64,000 bases of DNA, taken from contig JAMLGR010000016.1 of the NCBI GenBank assembly GCA_023957775.1, positions 1 through 64,000 of the forward strand. Reading direction: 5' to 3'. The notes under the pieces were generated by a model. The model was not told where the DNA came from. It saw nothing but the letters and a program-made list of their open reading frames with translations, and did not search any database. Position numbers and translations under genes: made by a program. Origin of the DNA: Fimbriimonadaceae bacterium. Its GTDB lineage: Bacteria > Armatimonadota > Fimbriimonadia > Fimbriimonadales > Fimbriimonadaceae. Below, piece by piece: positions 8,534 through 19,839 of the stretch (positions within the stretch are counted from its first letter, which is position 1; every line of letters starts with the position of its first letter).

Positions 8534-9607
8534 TCAGCGAAGGCTCTTTCCCTCGAGCCGATCGCGGATCTTGCCCTCCACGCGGGCGCCCGTTTCGTTC
8601 CATCCCTGGGCGAGTCGTCCCCTCAGGGAGCCTCGCGCTTCGAGGTACCGCAGGTTTTCGTGCGCGTGCTGCGGTTTCCACCGGCGTTTGTACGGCTCGT
8701 CTCCCCGAAGGAAGTCGAAACGCGTCACCCCGTGTTCGATCGCGCGCCGCACCGTGTGCGCCACCAACACGGTTCCCGGCGACATCGCGCTGTGGACCGG
8801 GTCGAATCCTGCCTGGTAGAAATAGCAGGTTTCCCCGAGACGCATCGCGTAGAGGGTGCCCACGGTCCGCCCCTCGAGTTCGAGAACCGAAAGCCAGATC
8901 CAGCCCTTGGCCGCCGCCAACGACGCCCAGTCGCGATGGAACCGCTGGATGCGTTGGCCGACGAACGCGCCCGGCAGCCCCCTCTTGCGCCACCGCATCC
9001 GATGCGTTTCGAAGAACGCGTCGAGTCCCTCGGCGATCTCGTCCGCCTCGAGCGTCCGGATCGACGCCCCACCGGCCGCGAACGCTGGCTTGTCCATTCG
9101 GCGCGCGTCGTAGCGAAGGCTCTTCGAGAGGGTTTGGAGGAACGCGTCGTAGGTGGAGGGCAGGTCCAGCACGAGGCAACGCGCCTGCGCCATCGCCGTG
9201 GACTCGGGCAAGGCCCGCGCGAGCACGCGGTCGTCGCGCACCTGGTGGAGGTCGATCAGGTCGATGCCGGGGACCGACCGAACGTGTTCGACCAGGTGCT
9301 CGGCCACCGCCTCCTCGTAGCCGGGTCGCGCGAGGGGGTGGAGGTAGTCCGACGGGCCCCCGCCCATCGCCCGCAGGGCCGTCCACGGCCCCGAGGTGCG
9401 CACGAGCGGCATGAGTCCAACGAGATGGGAGCCCTCGTGGAAGAGCGCGATGTGCGCCCGCTTCCCCCGGCCGTACTGGCTCCACCAGGACGACTGCCAC
9501 TCCCACGTTTGGAAGGGCGTGGCCTCCGGCGAGTCCTCCGCCAGCGATCGCCAAGCTTCGCCAAGTTCGGCGGGCCAAAGGGGACTATCGCAAACGCGGA
9601 TATGCAT
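8534..9607 (-). CDS. GNAT/FemAB-like acyltransferase (CelD/BcsL type)
   Basis: A 357-aa protein with the duplicated GNAT fold of the Acetyltransf_6 family. Recognised parts are TPFQTWEWQSSWW near residue 30 and the GNAT core EGRTVGTLYAMRLGETCYFYQAGFD with YKRRWKP near the end. Proteins of this type often sit in exopolysaccharide or aminoacyl-transfer loci. Here it lies between a GT2 and a DegT aminotransferase on the same strand, so a surface-glycan role is plausible but inferred. Confidence 0.72.
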   Translation of the reverse strand: MHIRVCDSPLWPAELGEAWRSLAEDSPEATPFQTWEWQSSWWSQYGRGKRAHIALFHEGSHLVGLMPLVRTSGPWTALRAMGGGPSDYLHPLARPGYEEAVAEHLVEHVRSVPGIDLIDLHQVRDDRVLARALPESTAMAQARCLVLDLPSTYDAFLQTLSKSLRYDARRMDKPAFAAGGASIRTLEADEIAEGLDAFFETHRMRWRKRGLPGAFVGQRIQRFHRDWASLAAAKGWIWLSVLELEGRTVGTLYAMRLGETCYFYQAGFDPVHSAMSPGTVLVAHTVRRAIEHGVTRFDFLRGDEPYKRRWKPQHAHENLRYLEARGSLRGRLAQGWNETGARVEGKIRDRLEGKSLR

Positions 9608-9612
9608 AACGC

Positions 9613-9697
9613 CCCCGATTCCCGATTCCCGATTCCCGATTCCCGATTCCCGATTCCCGTCTCCCGTCTCCCGTCTCCCGTCTCCCGTCTCCCGTCC
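9613..9697. repeat. Heptanucleotide tandem repeat (CCCGATT)n(CCCGTCT)n
   Basis: About six copies of CCCGATT run directly into about six copies of CCCGTCT. The array fills the gap between two minus-strand genes and ends at the DegT stop codon. The change between the two heptamers is sharp, which suggests local expansion of both variants. Confidence 0.9.
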
Positions 9698-9698
9698 C

Positions 9699-10817
9699 CT
9701 ACGCCCGCGAGGCGGTTTGGGAAAAGGCGGCCACCTGTGCTGCGGCGAACTCGACCTGTTCGTTCGAGAGGTGCTGGTGGATCGGCAAACTCAGCACGCG
9801 CAGCGAGATGTCCTCCGTCACCGGGAGGCTGCCCTGACCGCCGCCGAACCGCCGATACGGCTCGTGGTAGTGAAGGGGGACGGGGTAGTAGATCATCGAA
9901 TCCACCCCCTGCTCCTTCAGGTGGGCCTGGAGCGCGTCGCGGCGGTCGGTGAGGATGCTGAACTGGTGCCGCGTGTTGTTGTTGCCGGCGGCCGTGATCG
10001 GAAGGACGACCTCGGTGTCGGCCAACCGCTCGAAGTAGATCTCCGCCAGCTCGTTCCTGCGCGCGTTCCACACCCCCAGACGCGTGAGCTTGATGCGCAG
10101 GATGGCGGCTTGGATCTCGTCCATTCGGCTCGTGTAGCCGATGTGGTCGTAGTAGTACCGCTCGCGCCCCATGCCGTGGACCCGGATCGAGCGGCAGGCG
10201 GCGGCGATCGCGTCGTCGTCGGTGATGATCATCCCCGCGTCGCCCGCGGCGCCGAGGTTCTTGGTGACGTAGAAGCTGAAGCCCGCGGCAAGCCCGAAGT
10301 TGCCGGTCGCCAAGCCGTTGTGCGTGCAGCCGACCGCCTGGGCGGCGTCTTCGAGCACGAGGAGTTCGTGTCGTTTGGCGATGGCACCGATCGCCTCCAC
10401 GTCGGCGAGCTGGCCGAACAGGTGGATCGGCAGGATCGCCTTCGTGCGGGGCGTGATCGCCGCTTCGATCTTCCCGGGATCGATGTTGAACGTGGCCGGG
10501 TCGATGTCCACGAACACGGGCGTCGCGCCGGTCTGGACGATCGTCTCGACGCTGGCCACGAAGGTGAAGGCCGTCGTGATCACCTCGTCGCCGGGGCCGA
10601 TGCCCGCCGCGTCCATCATGATGCGGAGCGCGTCCGTGCCGCTGTTCACCGCGATCCCGTGCTTGACGCCGTGCATCGCCGCCAGCTCCTGCTCCAGCGC
10701 GTTGTGGTGCTTGCCCATCACATACGCGCCGCTCGAGACCACCTCGTGAACGGTGCGGTCCAGAGTCTCGCTCAGTTCGTCGTATTGCGCCTTGATGTCG
10801 TAGAAGGGAACTCTCAA
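9699..10817 (-). CDS. DegT/DnrJ/EryC1/StrS aminotransferase
   Basis: A 372-aa PLP-dependent sugar aminotransferase, making amino sugars on nucleotide-activated intermediates. Diagnostic stretches are VNSGTDALRIMM, GDEVITTAFTFVASVE, ILPIHLFGQLAD, LEDAAQAVG and the PLP lysine in FSFYVTKNLGAAGDAG. Here a T precedes the Lys where many members have H or G. Length is normal. Its neighbours (acyltransferase, GT2) suggest a small glycan-modification group, but no operon is proven because a repeat array separates it from the next gene. Confidence 0.9.
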   Translation of the reverse strand: MRVPFYDIKAQYDELSETLDRTVHEVVSSGAYVMGKHHNALEQELAAMHGVKHGIAVNSGTDALRIMMDAAGIGPGDEVITTAFTFVASVETIVQTGATPVFVDIDPATFNIDPGKIEAAITPRTKAILPIHLFGQLADVEAIGAIAKRHELLVLEDAAQAVGCTHNGLATGNFGLAAGFSFYVTKNLGAAGDAGMIITDDDAIAAACRSIRVHGMGRERYYYDHIGYTSRMDEIQAAILRIKLTRLGVWNARRNELAEIYFERLADTEVVLPITAAGNNNTRHQFSILTDRRDALQAHLKEQGVDSMIYYPVPLHYHEPYRRFGGGQGSLPVTEDISLRVLSLPIHQHLSNEQVEFAAAQVAAFSQTASRA

Positions 10818-10895
10818 ATTCGGGGTCCTTATCTCCGGGGGGTTAGCTCCATTTTAGCCGAAGGCCCCACCCGACAAACGACAAACGAAGGACGA

Positions 10896-11975
10896 TCAAC
10901 GCCCCCCGAGTCCTCGATAGCTGCGCAGCGTGCGCGCCCCCGTTCCATCGGCGTTGCGGGTCTCGAGGCGCGCGGTGTCCTTGCCGGTCCACAAACCCGC
11001 CATCTGGGAGCCGTCGGGCGACCACGCGATGTGGGTGATCGCCTCCTTGCCTCCGCCGTGGGGTGACCGACCGACGATGGCGGACTCGGTGCCGGCCCGG
11101 TTCACGGTGTACACAAGGTCGTCGGGCCTCGGGGCGGGCGGCTGGGGCGCGTCCGCCGACGTCCACACGAGCATGCGCTCGAGCGTCGGGGAGAAGGAGA
11201 CCCAGGCGACTTCGGCGGGGCCCGTGCGCGGATCGGGGTTGATCCCAGGCACGCGCTCCGGGAACGGGAGGCGCTGCGCCGAACGATTCACGAGATCAAA
11301 GGAGTAGAGAGTGAGCAGGATGTACTTGGGGTTTCGGCTGTGACGGGCCCACACCAGCCGTTGGCCTCCCGGATCGAGGGCGAGCCCCACCACATCGCCG
11401 GTGGTCGTGATCTTCTTGACCTCGCCGGCTTCCATCAGATACACGTCGGCGGCCTTGTCCACGCTGGCCACGAACGCAAGGCCCGAGTTGCGCGGAATCC
11501 ACACGAGGTCGGGCATCACGTCTTCCGCCTTCTCAAGACCCGGCACCTTCGCCCGAAGGGTGATGGCCTTGGCGTCGAAGTCGTACCAGACGACGTCGGT
11601 CCCCGGCTCCCCTTTTGCAAAGGTAGCCAGCTTCCGCCCATCCGGGCCCCACGCGACGATCGGGCCCCCGTCGGGCACGACGAGTTGGGACTTGCCCGTC
11701 TGCGTGTCCAAGACCGCGACGCCTTCGTTGTTGGCGAACGCGATGCGCCTGCTGTCCGGCGCCCAGTTGGGGATCATGGTGGCCGTCGAGGAGACGTATT
11801 TGAACCCGCCGCCGTCGACATTGATAACCGCTAGCCGGGAGTCGTTGCCGAGCGGCCACGTGAACGCGAGCTGCTTGCCGTCGGGCGAATAATCCACCCC
11901 CGCGCACCCCACGAGAGTCCCTGCCAGAAGCAGAAACGCGGCCAATCGAGAGAGGGTTGTTGTTGTGGCAGCCAT
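10896..11975 (-). CDS. TolB-like beta-propeller lipoprotein
   Basis: A 359-aa protein with a lipobox (LVGCAG) near residue 24 and WD40-like/PD40 repeats such as DYSPDGKQLAF, NWAPDSRRIAF, AWGPDGRKLATF and AWSPDGSQMAGLW. It is probably periplasmic and membrane-anchored and resembles TolB propellers, without TolB's N-terminal domain. The open frame runs 200 codons further upstream, but the ATG at 11975 gives a proper lipoprotein signal. A heptamer repeat array lies immediately upstream. Confidence 0.78.
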   Translation of the reverse strand: MAATTTTLSRLAAFLLLAGTLVGCAGVDYSPDGKQLAFTWPLGNDSRLAVINVDGGGFKYVSSTATMIPNWAPDSRRIAFANNEGVAVLDTQTGKSQLVVPDGGPIVAWGPDGRKLATFAKGEPGTDVVWYDFDAKAITLRAKVPGLEKAEDVMPDLVWIPRNSGLAFVASVDKAADVYLMEAGEVKKITTTGDVVGLALDPGGQRLVWARHSRNPKYILLTLYSFDLVNRSAQRLPFPERVPGINPDPRTGPAEVAWVSFSPTLERMLVWTSADAPQPPAPRPDDLVYTVNRAGTESAIVGRSPHGGGKEAITHIAWSPDGSQMAGLWTGKDTARLETRNADGTGARTLRSYRGLGGR

Positions 11976-12019
11976 CAATAGGAGAACGGGTGGCGGAGGG
12001 GACGGGTTCCGCGTCAGGT

Positions 12020-12085
12020 GGTTTGCGGTTTGCGGTTTGCGGTTTGCGGTTTGTGGTTTGTGGTTTGTGGTTTGTGGTTTGCGGA
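12020..12085. repeat. Heptanucleotide repeat (GTTTGCG)n(GTTTGTG)n
   Basis: About four copies of GTTTGCG, four of GTTTGTG and one more GTTTGCG lie between divergently transcribed genes. They are followed by an 8-bp 'cgcagagt' repeat at about 12100-12120. Confidence 0.9.
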
Positions 12086-12207
12086 TAGGGAGAGGCACGC
12101 AGAGTCGCAGAGTCGCTGAGAAGAACCCCCTCGCCCCTCCGGGGGAGAGGGGGAAGGGGGTGAGGGGCTGTGAGCGAAGCGAACTGCACCCCTGCCAAAC
12201 TCTCGCC

Positions 12208-12825
12208 ATGCTTGAGTTCCCGTGGCCCGTGGTCTTGGCGAGTGCCTCGCCGCGGCGCCGGGAGTTGCTGGCACACCACCTGGCGGAGTTCGACACCGAC
12301 CCCGCCGAGGTGGACGAGGACGCCCTGACGTGCGCGGACCCCTGGGAAACAGCGCGCTGCCTGGCGGACGCGAAGGCCGAGGTCGTGGCATCCCGCCACA
12401 CTGAAGCCCTGGTGATCGCCGGCGATACCGTCGTCGCACTCGAGGAAGGTGGCGCGTGGGAGCAACTCGCCAAACCCGCCGACGTCGCGGACGCCCGCGC
12501 GATGCTCGCGCGATTGAGCGGCCGCGAGCACGTCGTGATCACGGCCGTGGCCTTGCGCTGGCCCGGCGGCCGGGACACGTTCGTCGAGACCTCGCGCGTG
12601 CGGTTTCGAGCCCTGGCCGCGGACGAAATCGAGGCCTACACAGCGACCGGCGAGCCCATGGACAAGGCGGGCGCCTACGCCATTCAAGGAGGCGCCGCCG
12701 CCTTCGCCGAGGTGGTCGAGGGAGAGATTTCCACGGTCATCGGCCTACCCATCGAGGAACTCCTCCAACGACTCTCTCGATCAACGACAAACGACAAACG
12801 ACAAACGACAAACGATAATCGATAG
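12208..12825 (+). CDS. maf: Maf-family nucleoside triphosphate pyrophosphatase
   Basis: A 205-aa cytoplasmic house-cleaning pyrophosphatase that hydrolyses non-canonical or excess NTPs. Family features are VLASASPRRRELL at the N-terminus, VIAGDTVVAL, SGREHVVITAVAL and GEPMDKAGAYAIQGGAAAF. The ATG at 12208 starts the family consensus; the longer open frame upstream is repeat DNA. The last 14 or so residues (STTNDKRQTTNDNR) are not Maf-like and are encoded by the ACAAACG heptamer array, so the stop codon was moved by repeat growth. Confidence 0.9.
   Translation: MLEFPWPVVLASASPRRRELLAHHLAEFDTDPAEVDEDALTCADPWETARCLADAKAEVVASRHTEALVIAGDTVVALEEGGAWEQLAKPADVADARAMLARLSGREHVVITAVALRWPGGRDTFVETSRVRFRALAADEIEAYTATGEPMDKAGAYAIQGGAAAFAEVVEGEISTVIGLPIEELLQRLSRSTTNDKRQTTNDNR
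12786..12818. repeat. Heptanucleotide repeat (ACAAACG)n inside the maf 3' end
   Basis: Four copies of ACAAACG lie within the final codons of maf. Because 7 is not a multiple of 3, the array encodes a heptapeptide-periodic tail (TTNDKRQ). Confidence 0.9.
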
Positions 12826-12829
12826 ACGA

Positions 12830-13816
12830 TCACCGTCCCAGGAGGAACACGAGGCCGCGCTCCATCCGCTCGCGCCAGGCGGTCCAGTTGTGGCCCTCCG
12901 GCGTGGTGAACGTGGCGCAATCCACCCCCTTGGCCTTCAGCGCGGCGACCAGCGATGCGTTGGAGGCGGGGATCTGGGGCTCGAACGTCCCCCAATCGCA
13001 GAACACGCGCAGCCCCTTGGCGAGCTTGTCGACGGGCCACGACGGGTCCTTGCCTTCGACCCAGAACGCCCCCGACTGCGAGTGGATGCCTCCTGCCACG
13101 GCCTTGGGATAAGCGGCGGCCGTTCGCAGGGCGATCACGCCGCCCAGGCTCGCCCCACCGAGGAACACGTCTTGCGCGCGGGACGAGCAGGGCGCCCGTT
13201 TTCGAACCTCGGGAAGCAGCTCCTCCACCACGAACCGGCTGTACGGCTCGGAGTCGTGCCAGTACTCCTTGGCGCGGTCGGCGGGAGGCACCAAGACCAG
13301 CACGACGGTGCGGATCTTGCCCGCGTCGATCAGGTTCTTCACGATGTGCGGCGCCCTGGCCAGCGACTCGTAGGGCTCGCCGTCCGCGTAGACCAGGATC
13401 GGCAGTTCCTTCGGGGCGCCCGGAGGCACGAACATCACGACCTTGCGCCCGGGCACGAACTTGCTCTCGATCGAAAACTCGGTGCGCACCAGCGGCACCT
13501 TGGGGTCGGCGGCCAGGGCCGTGTGCGGGTAATCCGGTCCCTCCCAAACGCTGTTCTCGCCGCCCAGCCCGTTGGGAGCGCGAAGCGGGTTCTTGGGGTC
13601 GAGGGTCCATTTGCCGTCGACGATGAACTGGTACTCCGTGCGCCCGCTCGGGGGAAGCTCCACGAGGATCGACCACGTGGCGCCGTCCCGCGTCATGGGG
13701 CGCGGAGCGGCTCCCCAGCCGGTCAAATCTCCGACCCACGACACCGCCTTCGCGTCGGGGGCGTCGAGCGTGAAGGGAACGGCTGCAAGGAACAGCGAAA
13801 CCAAGGCGCACAACAT
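12830..13816 (-). CDS. Exported esterase with N-terminal glycogen-binding-like domain
   Basis: A 328-aa protein with a short signal peptide (MLCALVSLFLAAVPFTL). Residues about 20-100 form an E-set/CBM48-like domain (AVSWVGDLTGWG...YQFIVDGKW). The rest is an esterase-D/enterochelin-esterase alpha/beta-hydrolase with nucleophile elbow GGASLGG and a C-terminal PEGHNW histidine. The substrate is unknown. It begins 20 bases after lutBC on the same strand, so it may be the last gene of the rhamnose-lactate operon. Release of esterified sugars would fit, but that is inference. Confidence 0.8.
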   Translation of the reverse strand: MLCALVSLFLAAVPFTLDAPDAKAVSWVGDLTGWGAAPRPMTRDGATWSILVELPPSGRTEYQFIVDGKWTLDPKNPLRAPNGLGGENSVWEGPDYPHTALAADPKVPLVRTEFSIESKFVPGRKVVMFVPPGAPKELPILVYADGEPYESLARAPHIVKNLIDAGKIRTVVLVLVPPADRAKEYWHDSEPYSRFVVEELLPEVRKRAPCSSRAQDVFLGGASLGGVIALRTAAAYPKAVAGGIHSQSGAFWVEGKDPSWPVDKLAKGLRVFCDWGTFEPQIPASNASLVAALKAKGVDCATFTTPEGHNWTAWRERMERGLVFLLGR

Positions 13817-13836
13817 GCCCCAGTTTGCCCCATGGG

Positions 13837-15699
13837 CTAGATGCGGACGACGATCACCTCGCCGGGGCCGTGGACGCCGCGGATCAGGTGGCCGCCGATG
13901 TCCGCGGTTCGACTGGGGCCGGTGGCGATCACCGACGTGCGCGCGCTCATCCGCGCGATGCCCTCGGCCAACGTTGCGACGATCTGGGCCTGCGGGACGA
14001 GGATCACGTGCACAGGTGGCGCCAGAGCACCGAGCCTCGTCTTCGCCGGGCCGGATTCGAGCACGACGCTCCCCGTCTCTGCGATCGCGCACACCGCGAG
14101 CGAAACGCCGACGTTCGCCTCCCACACATCGTCGGTCGTGCTCGTCCACGGGCAACGCTCCGCCGCGTCCCCGTCCACCCACCAAGGCCCGGCAAGACGC
14201 TCGAGCTCCTTCAGCGAAGCGATCCGCCCTTGGAGCTTCTCCAACTGGGCTTGGAACCGCGCCCAGAGGGCCTCCGCATCCGAAGCGCCTTCCTGCTGAG
14301 ACTCTCGAGGCGCCGCGTGCTCAACAGAGGGCTCCCTCTCCACCGACCGGGCAGGGGTGACGGGCGATCGGCTGTGCCACCACTTCCGAAACTCCCGACC
14401 CTCGCGCCGCGGGGGCTCGCGAAACTCCGACCAGGCCTTCAGCGGGCCGACCTTCGGGGCCATCGGCAGCAGGCGCAGGCCCGACCGCCACAGGGACGGA
14501 TGCGTCGCGCCCGCAGCAAACGCCGCCCAGGAGTCGCCTTTGCTCTCGGCGCGAAGGCGCAGCAGCATTTCGGGAATCGGGATCTTGACCGGGCACACCT
14601 CTTCGCACGCGCCGCACAGCGAAGAGGCTTTGGCGAGGTGCCCGAACTGCTCCACGCCCTCCATCGCCGGCACCAACACCGCCCCAAGCGGACCGGGGTA
14701 CACGTGCCCGTACGCGTGCCCCGACACTTGGCGGTACACCGGGCACACGTTCAGGCACGCCCCGCACCGGATGCACAGCAGGATCCGTTGGTAGGGACCT
14801 GCCAACACCTTCGAACGGCCGTTGTCCAGCAGCACGAGGTGCACCTCGCGCGGCCCGTCGGGCTCGTCCCCCCGCTTCGGGCCCGAAACGAAGTGCACGT
14901 AGGTCGTGATGGACTGGCCGGTCGCCGACGCGGCCAAAAGAGGAAGGAACAACGCGAGGTCTTCCTCGGTGGGCAGGATCTTCTCGATGCCCATCACGGC
15001 GATGTGCACGTCGGGCGCCGTGGTGGAAAGCCGGTTGTTGCCCTCGTTCTCCACCAGCGCGAGGCGGCCGGTCTCGGCGATGGCGAAGTTCACCCCGCTC
15101 ACCCCGATCGCGGCCGAGCGAAACTTCCCGCGCAGGTGCGCCCGGGCCTGCTTGGTGAGCGCCTCGGGGTCCTCGGTGTACTCGCCCAGACCCTCGCGCG
15201 CGAACGACCGCGCCACATCCTCCTTGGTCTTGTGGATGATCGGCGCGACGATATGGCTGGGATGGTCGTGGTCGATCTGGACCACGAACTCGCCCAGGTC
15301 GGTCTCCACAGGTTCGAATCCCGCCTCTTCGAGCGCCGCGTTGAGCCCGATCTCCTCGGTGGCCATCGATTTGGCTTTGGCGACCACCCCGCCCGCAGGG
15401 CTGGCCGCGCGGCAGATCTCGATGACGAGCCGCCTCGCCTCGGCCGCATCCTGCGCGTGGTGCACCCGGATGCCGCTGGCGATGCACGCCGCTTCGAGCT
15501 GCTCCAACAGGTCCGGGAGGTGGTCCAGCACGCCCTGTTTGATTTCGGCGGCCCTGGTTCGGGCCGCTTCGGGGTCGTCGAAGACGCTGGGCAGCGCGCC
15601 GACGCGCGCGGCGGTGTAGTGCGCCGCGGACTTGCCGACGGCCCGCCGCGTGGAGGTGGGCATCTCCGCCGAGGCTTCCACGATGGGGGGGCGCTTCAC
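13837..15699 (-). CDS. lutB: LutB-LutC fusion, L-lactate oxidation iron-sulfur protein
   Basis: A 620-aa protein joining two subunits of the LutABC L-lactate dehydrogenase complex. Residues 1 to about 480 are LutB: a LUD domain (VVAKAKSMATEEIGLN, AETGRLALVENEGNNRL), then two 4Fe-4S motifs near residue 308 (CIRCGACLNVCP) and residue 360 (CGACEEVCP). After a charged linker, the last 160 or so residues match the C-terminal part of LutC (AETGSVVLESG, VPQAQIVATL, GPSRTADIGGHL, GVHGPGEV). The GTG start overlaps the lutA stop as GTGA. Together with LutA it should oxidise L-lactate to pyruvate, here probably lactate made by RhaEW. Confidence 0.88.
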   Translation of the reverse strand: MKRPPIVEASAEMPTSTRRAVGKSAAHYTAARVGALPSVFDDPEAARTRAAEIKQGVLDHLPDLLEQLEAACIASGIRVHHAQDAAEARRLVIEICRAASPAGGVVAKAKSMATEEIGLNAALEEAGFEPVETDLGEFVVQIDHDHPSHIVAPIIHKTKEDVARSFAREGLGEYTEDPEALTKQARAHLRGKFRSAAIGVSGVNFAIAETGRLALVENEGNNRLSTTAPDVHIAVMGIEKILPTEEDLALFLPLLAASATGQSITTYVHFVSGPKRGDEPDGPREVHLVLLDNGRSKVLAGPYQRILLCIRCGACLNVCPVYRQVSGHAYGHVYPGPLGAVLVPAMEGVEQFGHLAKASSLCGACEEVCPVKIPIPEMLLRLRAESKGDSWAAFAAGATHPSLWRSGLRLLPMAPKVGPLKAWSEFREPPRREGREFRKWWHSRSPVTPARSVEREPSVEHAAPRESQQEGASDAEALWARFQAQLEKLQGRIASLKELERLAGPWWVDGDAAERCPWTSTTDDVWEANVGVSLAVCAIAETGSVVLESGPAKTRLGALAPPVHVILVPQAQIVATLAEGIARMSARTSVIATGPSRTADIGGHLIRGVHGPGEVIVVRI

Positions 15700-16406
15700 T
15701 GGGGAACCGCCTCCGCAAGGATCTGGGCGACGTGCTGCGTGCGCATCGCCAGCCCGTGGCGCTCGATCAGCCCCCGCAGGTGCAACAGACAGCCCATGTC
15801 GCCGCTTACCACCGTGTCGGCTCCCGAGGCGAGCAGGTGCTCGAGCTTCTCCATTCCGATACCCGCGCTGATGGGGCCGTGCGTGGCGGCAAACGCCCCG
15901 CCGAACCCGCAGCACTGCTCGACCTGCGCGAACGGGAGCATCTGCAGGCCGGGCACCGTGGAGAGCAGCTGCTCGTGGAGATCGCCCAGGTGCAGCCCGC
16001 GCCCGTGGCACGCGCGGTGGAACGCGATGCTGCGTTCCATCGCCGGCCCCGGCGACGGGGGCCAAGCCGTCACGCCAAGCTCCCGAACGAGGAACTCGAC
16101 CAGCTCGAAAGTCGAGGGTGTCGATTCCCCGGGGAGGAGCATCGCGTAACCCTCGCGCATCATCGCCGTGCAGGAGGACGAAGGCGCGACGACAGGCACG
16201 TCCCCCTGGAAGAGCGCGGCCGTGCGCCGCGCGACCGTGCGCGCCGCGTCCCAATCGCCCGAGTTGAAGGGAGGCTGCCCGCAACACGTCTGGGCGTCGA
16301 GGAATTCCACGTCGCACCCCGCGGCCTCGAGCACGCGCACGGCGGCGATCCCCACCTCTCCGGCGAAGGCGTCGCACAAGCACGTAAGCATCAAACGAAC
16401 TAGCAT
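15696..16406 (-). CDS. lutA: LutA, lactate utilization (Fe)-S oxidoreductase subunit
   Basis: A 236-aa CCG-domain protein, the LutA/LldE subunit of non-flavin L-lactate dehydrogenase. Both cysteine-rich CCG motifs are present (AQTCCGQPPFNSG near residue 40 and VEQCCGFGGAFA near residue 165). Length is normal. The stop overlaps the start of the LutB-LutC fusion, and the gene begins 24 bases after rhaB. Operon placement after rhaB ties lactate oxidation to rhamnose breakdown. Confidence 0.9.
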   Translation of the reverse strand: MLVRLMLTCLCDAFAGEVGIAAVRVLEAAGCDVEFLDAQTCCGQPPFNSGDWDAARTVARRTAALFQGDVPVVAPSSSCTAMMREGYAMLLPGESTPSTFELVEFLVRELGVTAWPPSPGPAMERSIAFHRACHGRGLHLGDLHEQLLSTVPGLQMLPFAQVEQCCGFGGAFAATHGPISAGIGMEKLEHLLASGADTVVSGDMGCLLHLRGLIERHGLAMRTQHVAQILAEAVPQ

Positions 16407-16430
16407 TTCTTTGGCAACGACAAACGACTC

Positions 16431-17775
16431 TCAGCTTCTCGGCCTGTGGTGCGTCATCTCCGTACTGGCTGCCAGGCACTCGGCCAGCTCGCTGGTGTCG
16501 GAGAAGAAGCCTTTGGCGAGGAACTGGGTGGCGAGGTTGCCGAGCACCGTCGCCTCGGCCGGCCCGGCCGAAACGGTGCACCCGGTGGCGTTGGTCAGCG
16601 CGTGGCAGAACGCCGCGCTGGACGAGCCGCCCCCGCTGGCGCGAATCTGGTTGAACCGCCGTCCGGTCGCCTGCTCCAGTTCGTGCAGTTGCTGGGCCGT
16701 CGTCTCGACCAGGCTCATCAAAGCGAGCCCCGCCCACGCCTGCGGGGTCGCGGGCGCGCCCTCGATGCGCTCGCGAATGGCCTCGAGCATCGACGGCGGG
16801 TTGAAGTACGCGGGGTCCAACACGTCGATGCGCTGGGGAAGGCTTCGGTCCGCTCGCGCCAGCCAGTCGGGCACCGTCCCCTCCACGCCCAACTCCTCGT
16901 GAAGCCGGTTGATGATGTAGAAGCCGGGGATGTTCTTGAGGAAGCGCACCCGTCCGTCCGCCGCGCGCTCGTTCGAGAAGTTCCCGGCAGCCGCCGCATG
17001 ATCCACGAGAGGATGGTCGAGCACCGTTCCCAACAGCGACCACGTGCCGACGTTCAAGAACGCCTGCTCCTCGGAGAGCGCGCCCAATCCGCACACAGCG
17101 GATGCGGTGTCGTGGCCCGCCACCCGCGCGACGGTGACCGTCTCGGTTGCCCGTCCGATCAGTGCGCCCGGGAGCGAGGGCTGCCGATCGGGGACGGGCC
17201 AGCCCGCGATCTCGAACGCCTCGGCGCTCCATCGGCCGTCGAGGCCGAGCAGTTGGGTCGTCGACGCGTGGGTGATCTCGGAGCCCGGCAGCCCACCGAG
17301 CAGGTACGCGAACAGATCGGGAAGCAAAAGCCACGTCGCCCGGTCGGGGAGCGTGGGGTCCTCCTGGCGCCGCGCCATCAGTTGGACGAGCGTGTTGAAC
17401 GGTTGCTTCTGGATGCCGGTGAGGGCATAGAGGCGATCCTGCTCGGAGTCGAGCTGCGCGAGCGCACGCTCGTGCGACCGGTCGCGGTAGCAGACCGGGG
17501 CGGCCAGCAGGTCGCCGGTGGGCCCCAGGAACCCGTGGTCGACCCCCCACGAGTCGATGCCGACGCTCGCGGTGGCGAACTTGGCGTCCGCATACTGCAC
17601 GGCCTCCCGGCACAGCGCCAGGAGCGTGTCCATGTCCCACTCGAGGCGCCCGTCGCGCTCGATCGGCGCGTGCGGCACCTGGCGCACGATTTCGAACTCG
17701 ATGCGGCCGTCGACGAGCCAGCCGGCGGCATAGCGCGCCGAGGTGGCGCCGAGGTCGATCGCGACCGCGCCCGCG

Positions 17776-17795
<20 letters not shown>
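16431..17795 (-). CDS. rhaB: Rhamnulokinase
   Basis: A 454-aa FGGY-family sugar kinase that phosphorylates L-rhamnulose. Recognised parts are AIDLGATSARYAAGWL at the N-terminus, GIDSWGVDHGFL, QKQPFNTLVQL, ASTTQLLGL, GHDTASAVCGL, LNVGTWSLLG and the C-terminal ASGGGSSSAAFCHALTNATG. These match RhaB more than xylulokinase or glycerol kinase. It overlaps the 3' end of rhaEW by 20 bases and is followed by lutA, so the three are probably cotranscribed. No rhaA or rha transporter is in the window. Confidence 0.9.

Positions 17796-19835
<2,040 letters not shown>

Positions 19836-19839
<4 letters not shown>

Noticed and set aside
9613-9697. Possible CRISPR array
   Set aside because: The repeat period is 7 bp with no spacers; no cas genes anywhere in the window.
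13825-16149. 774-aa open frame on the plus strand
   Set aside because: Shadow antisense to lutA-lutBC, with Arg/His-rich, non-protein-like composition.
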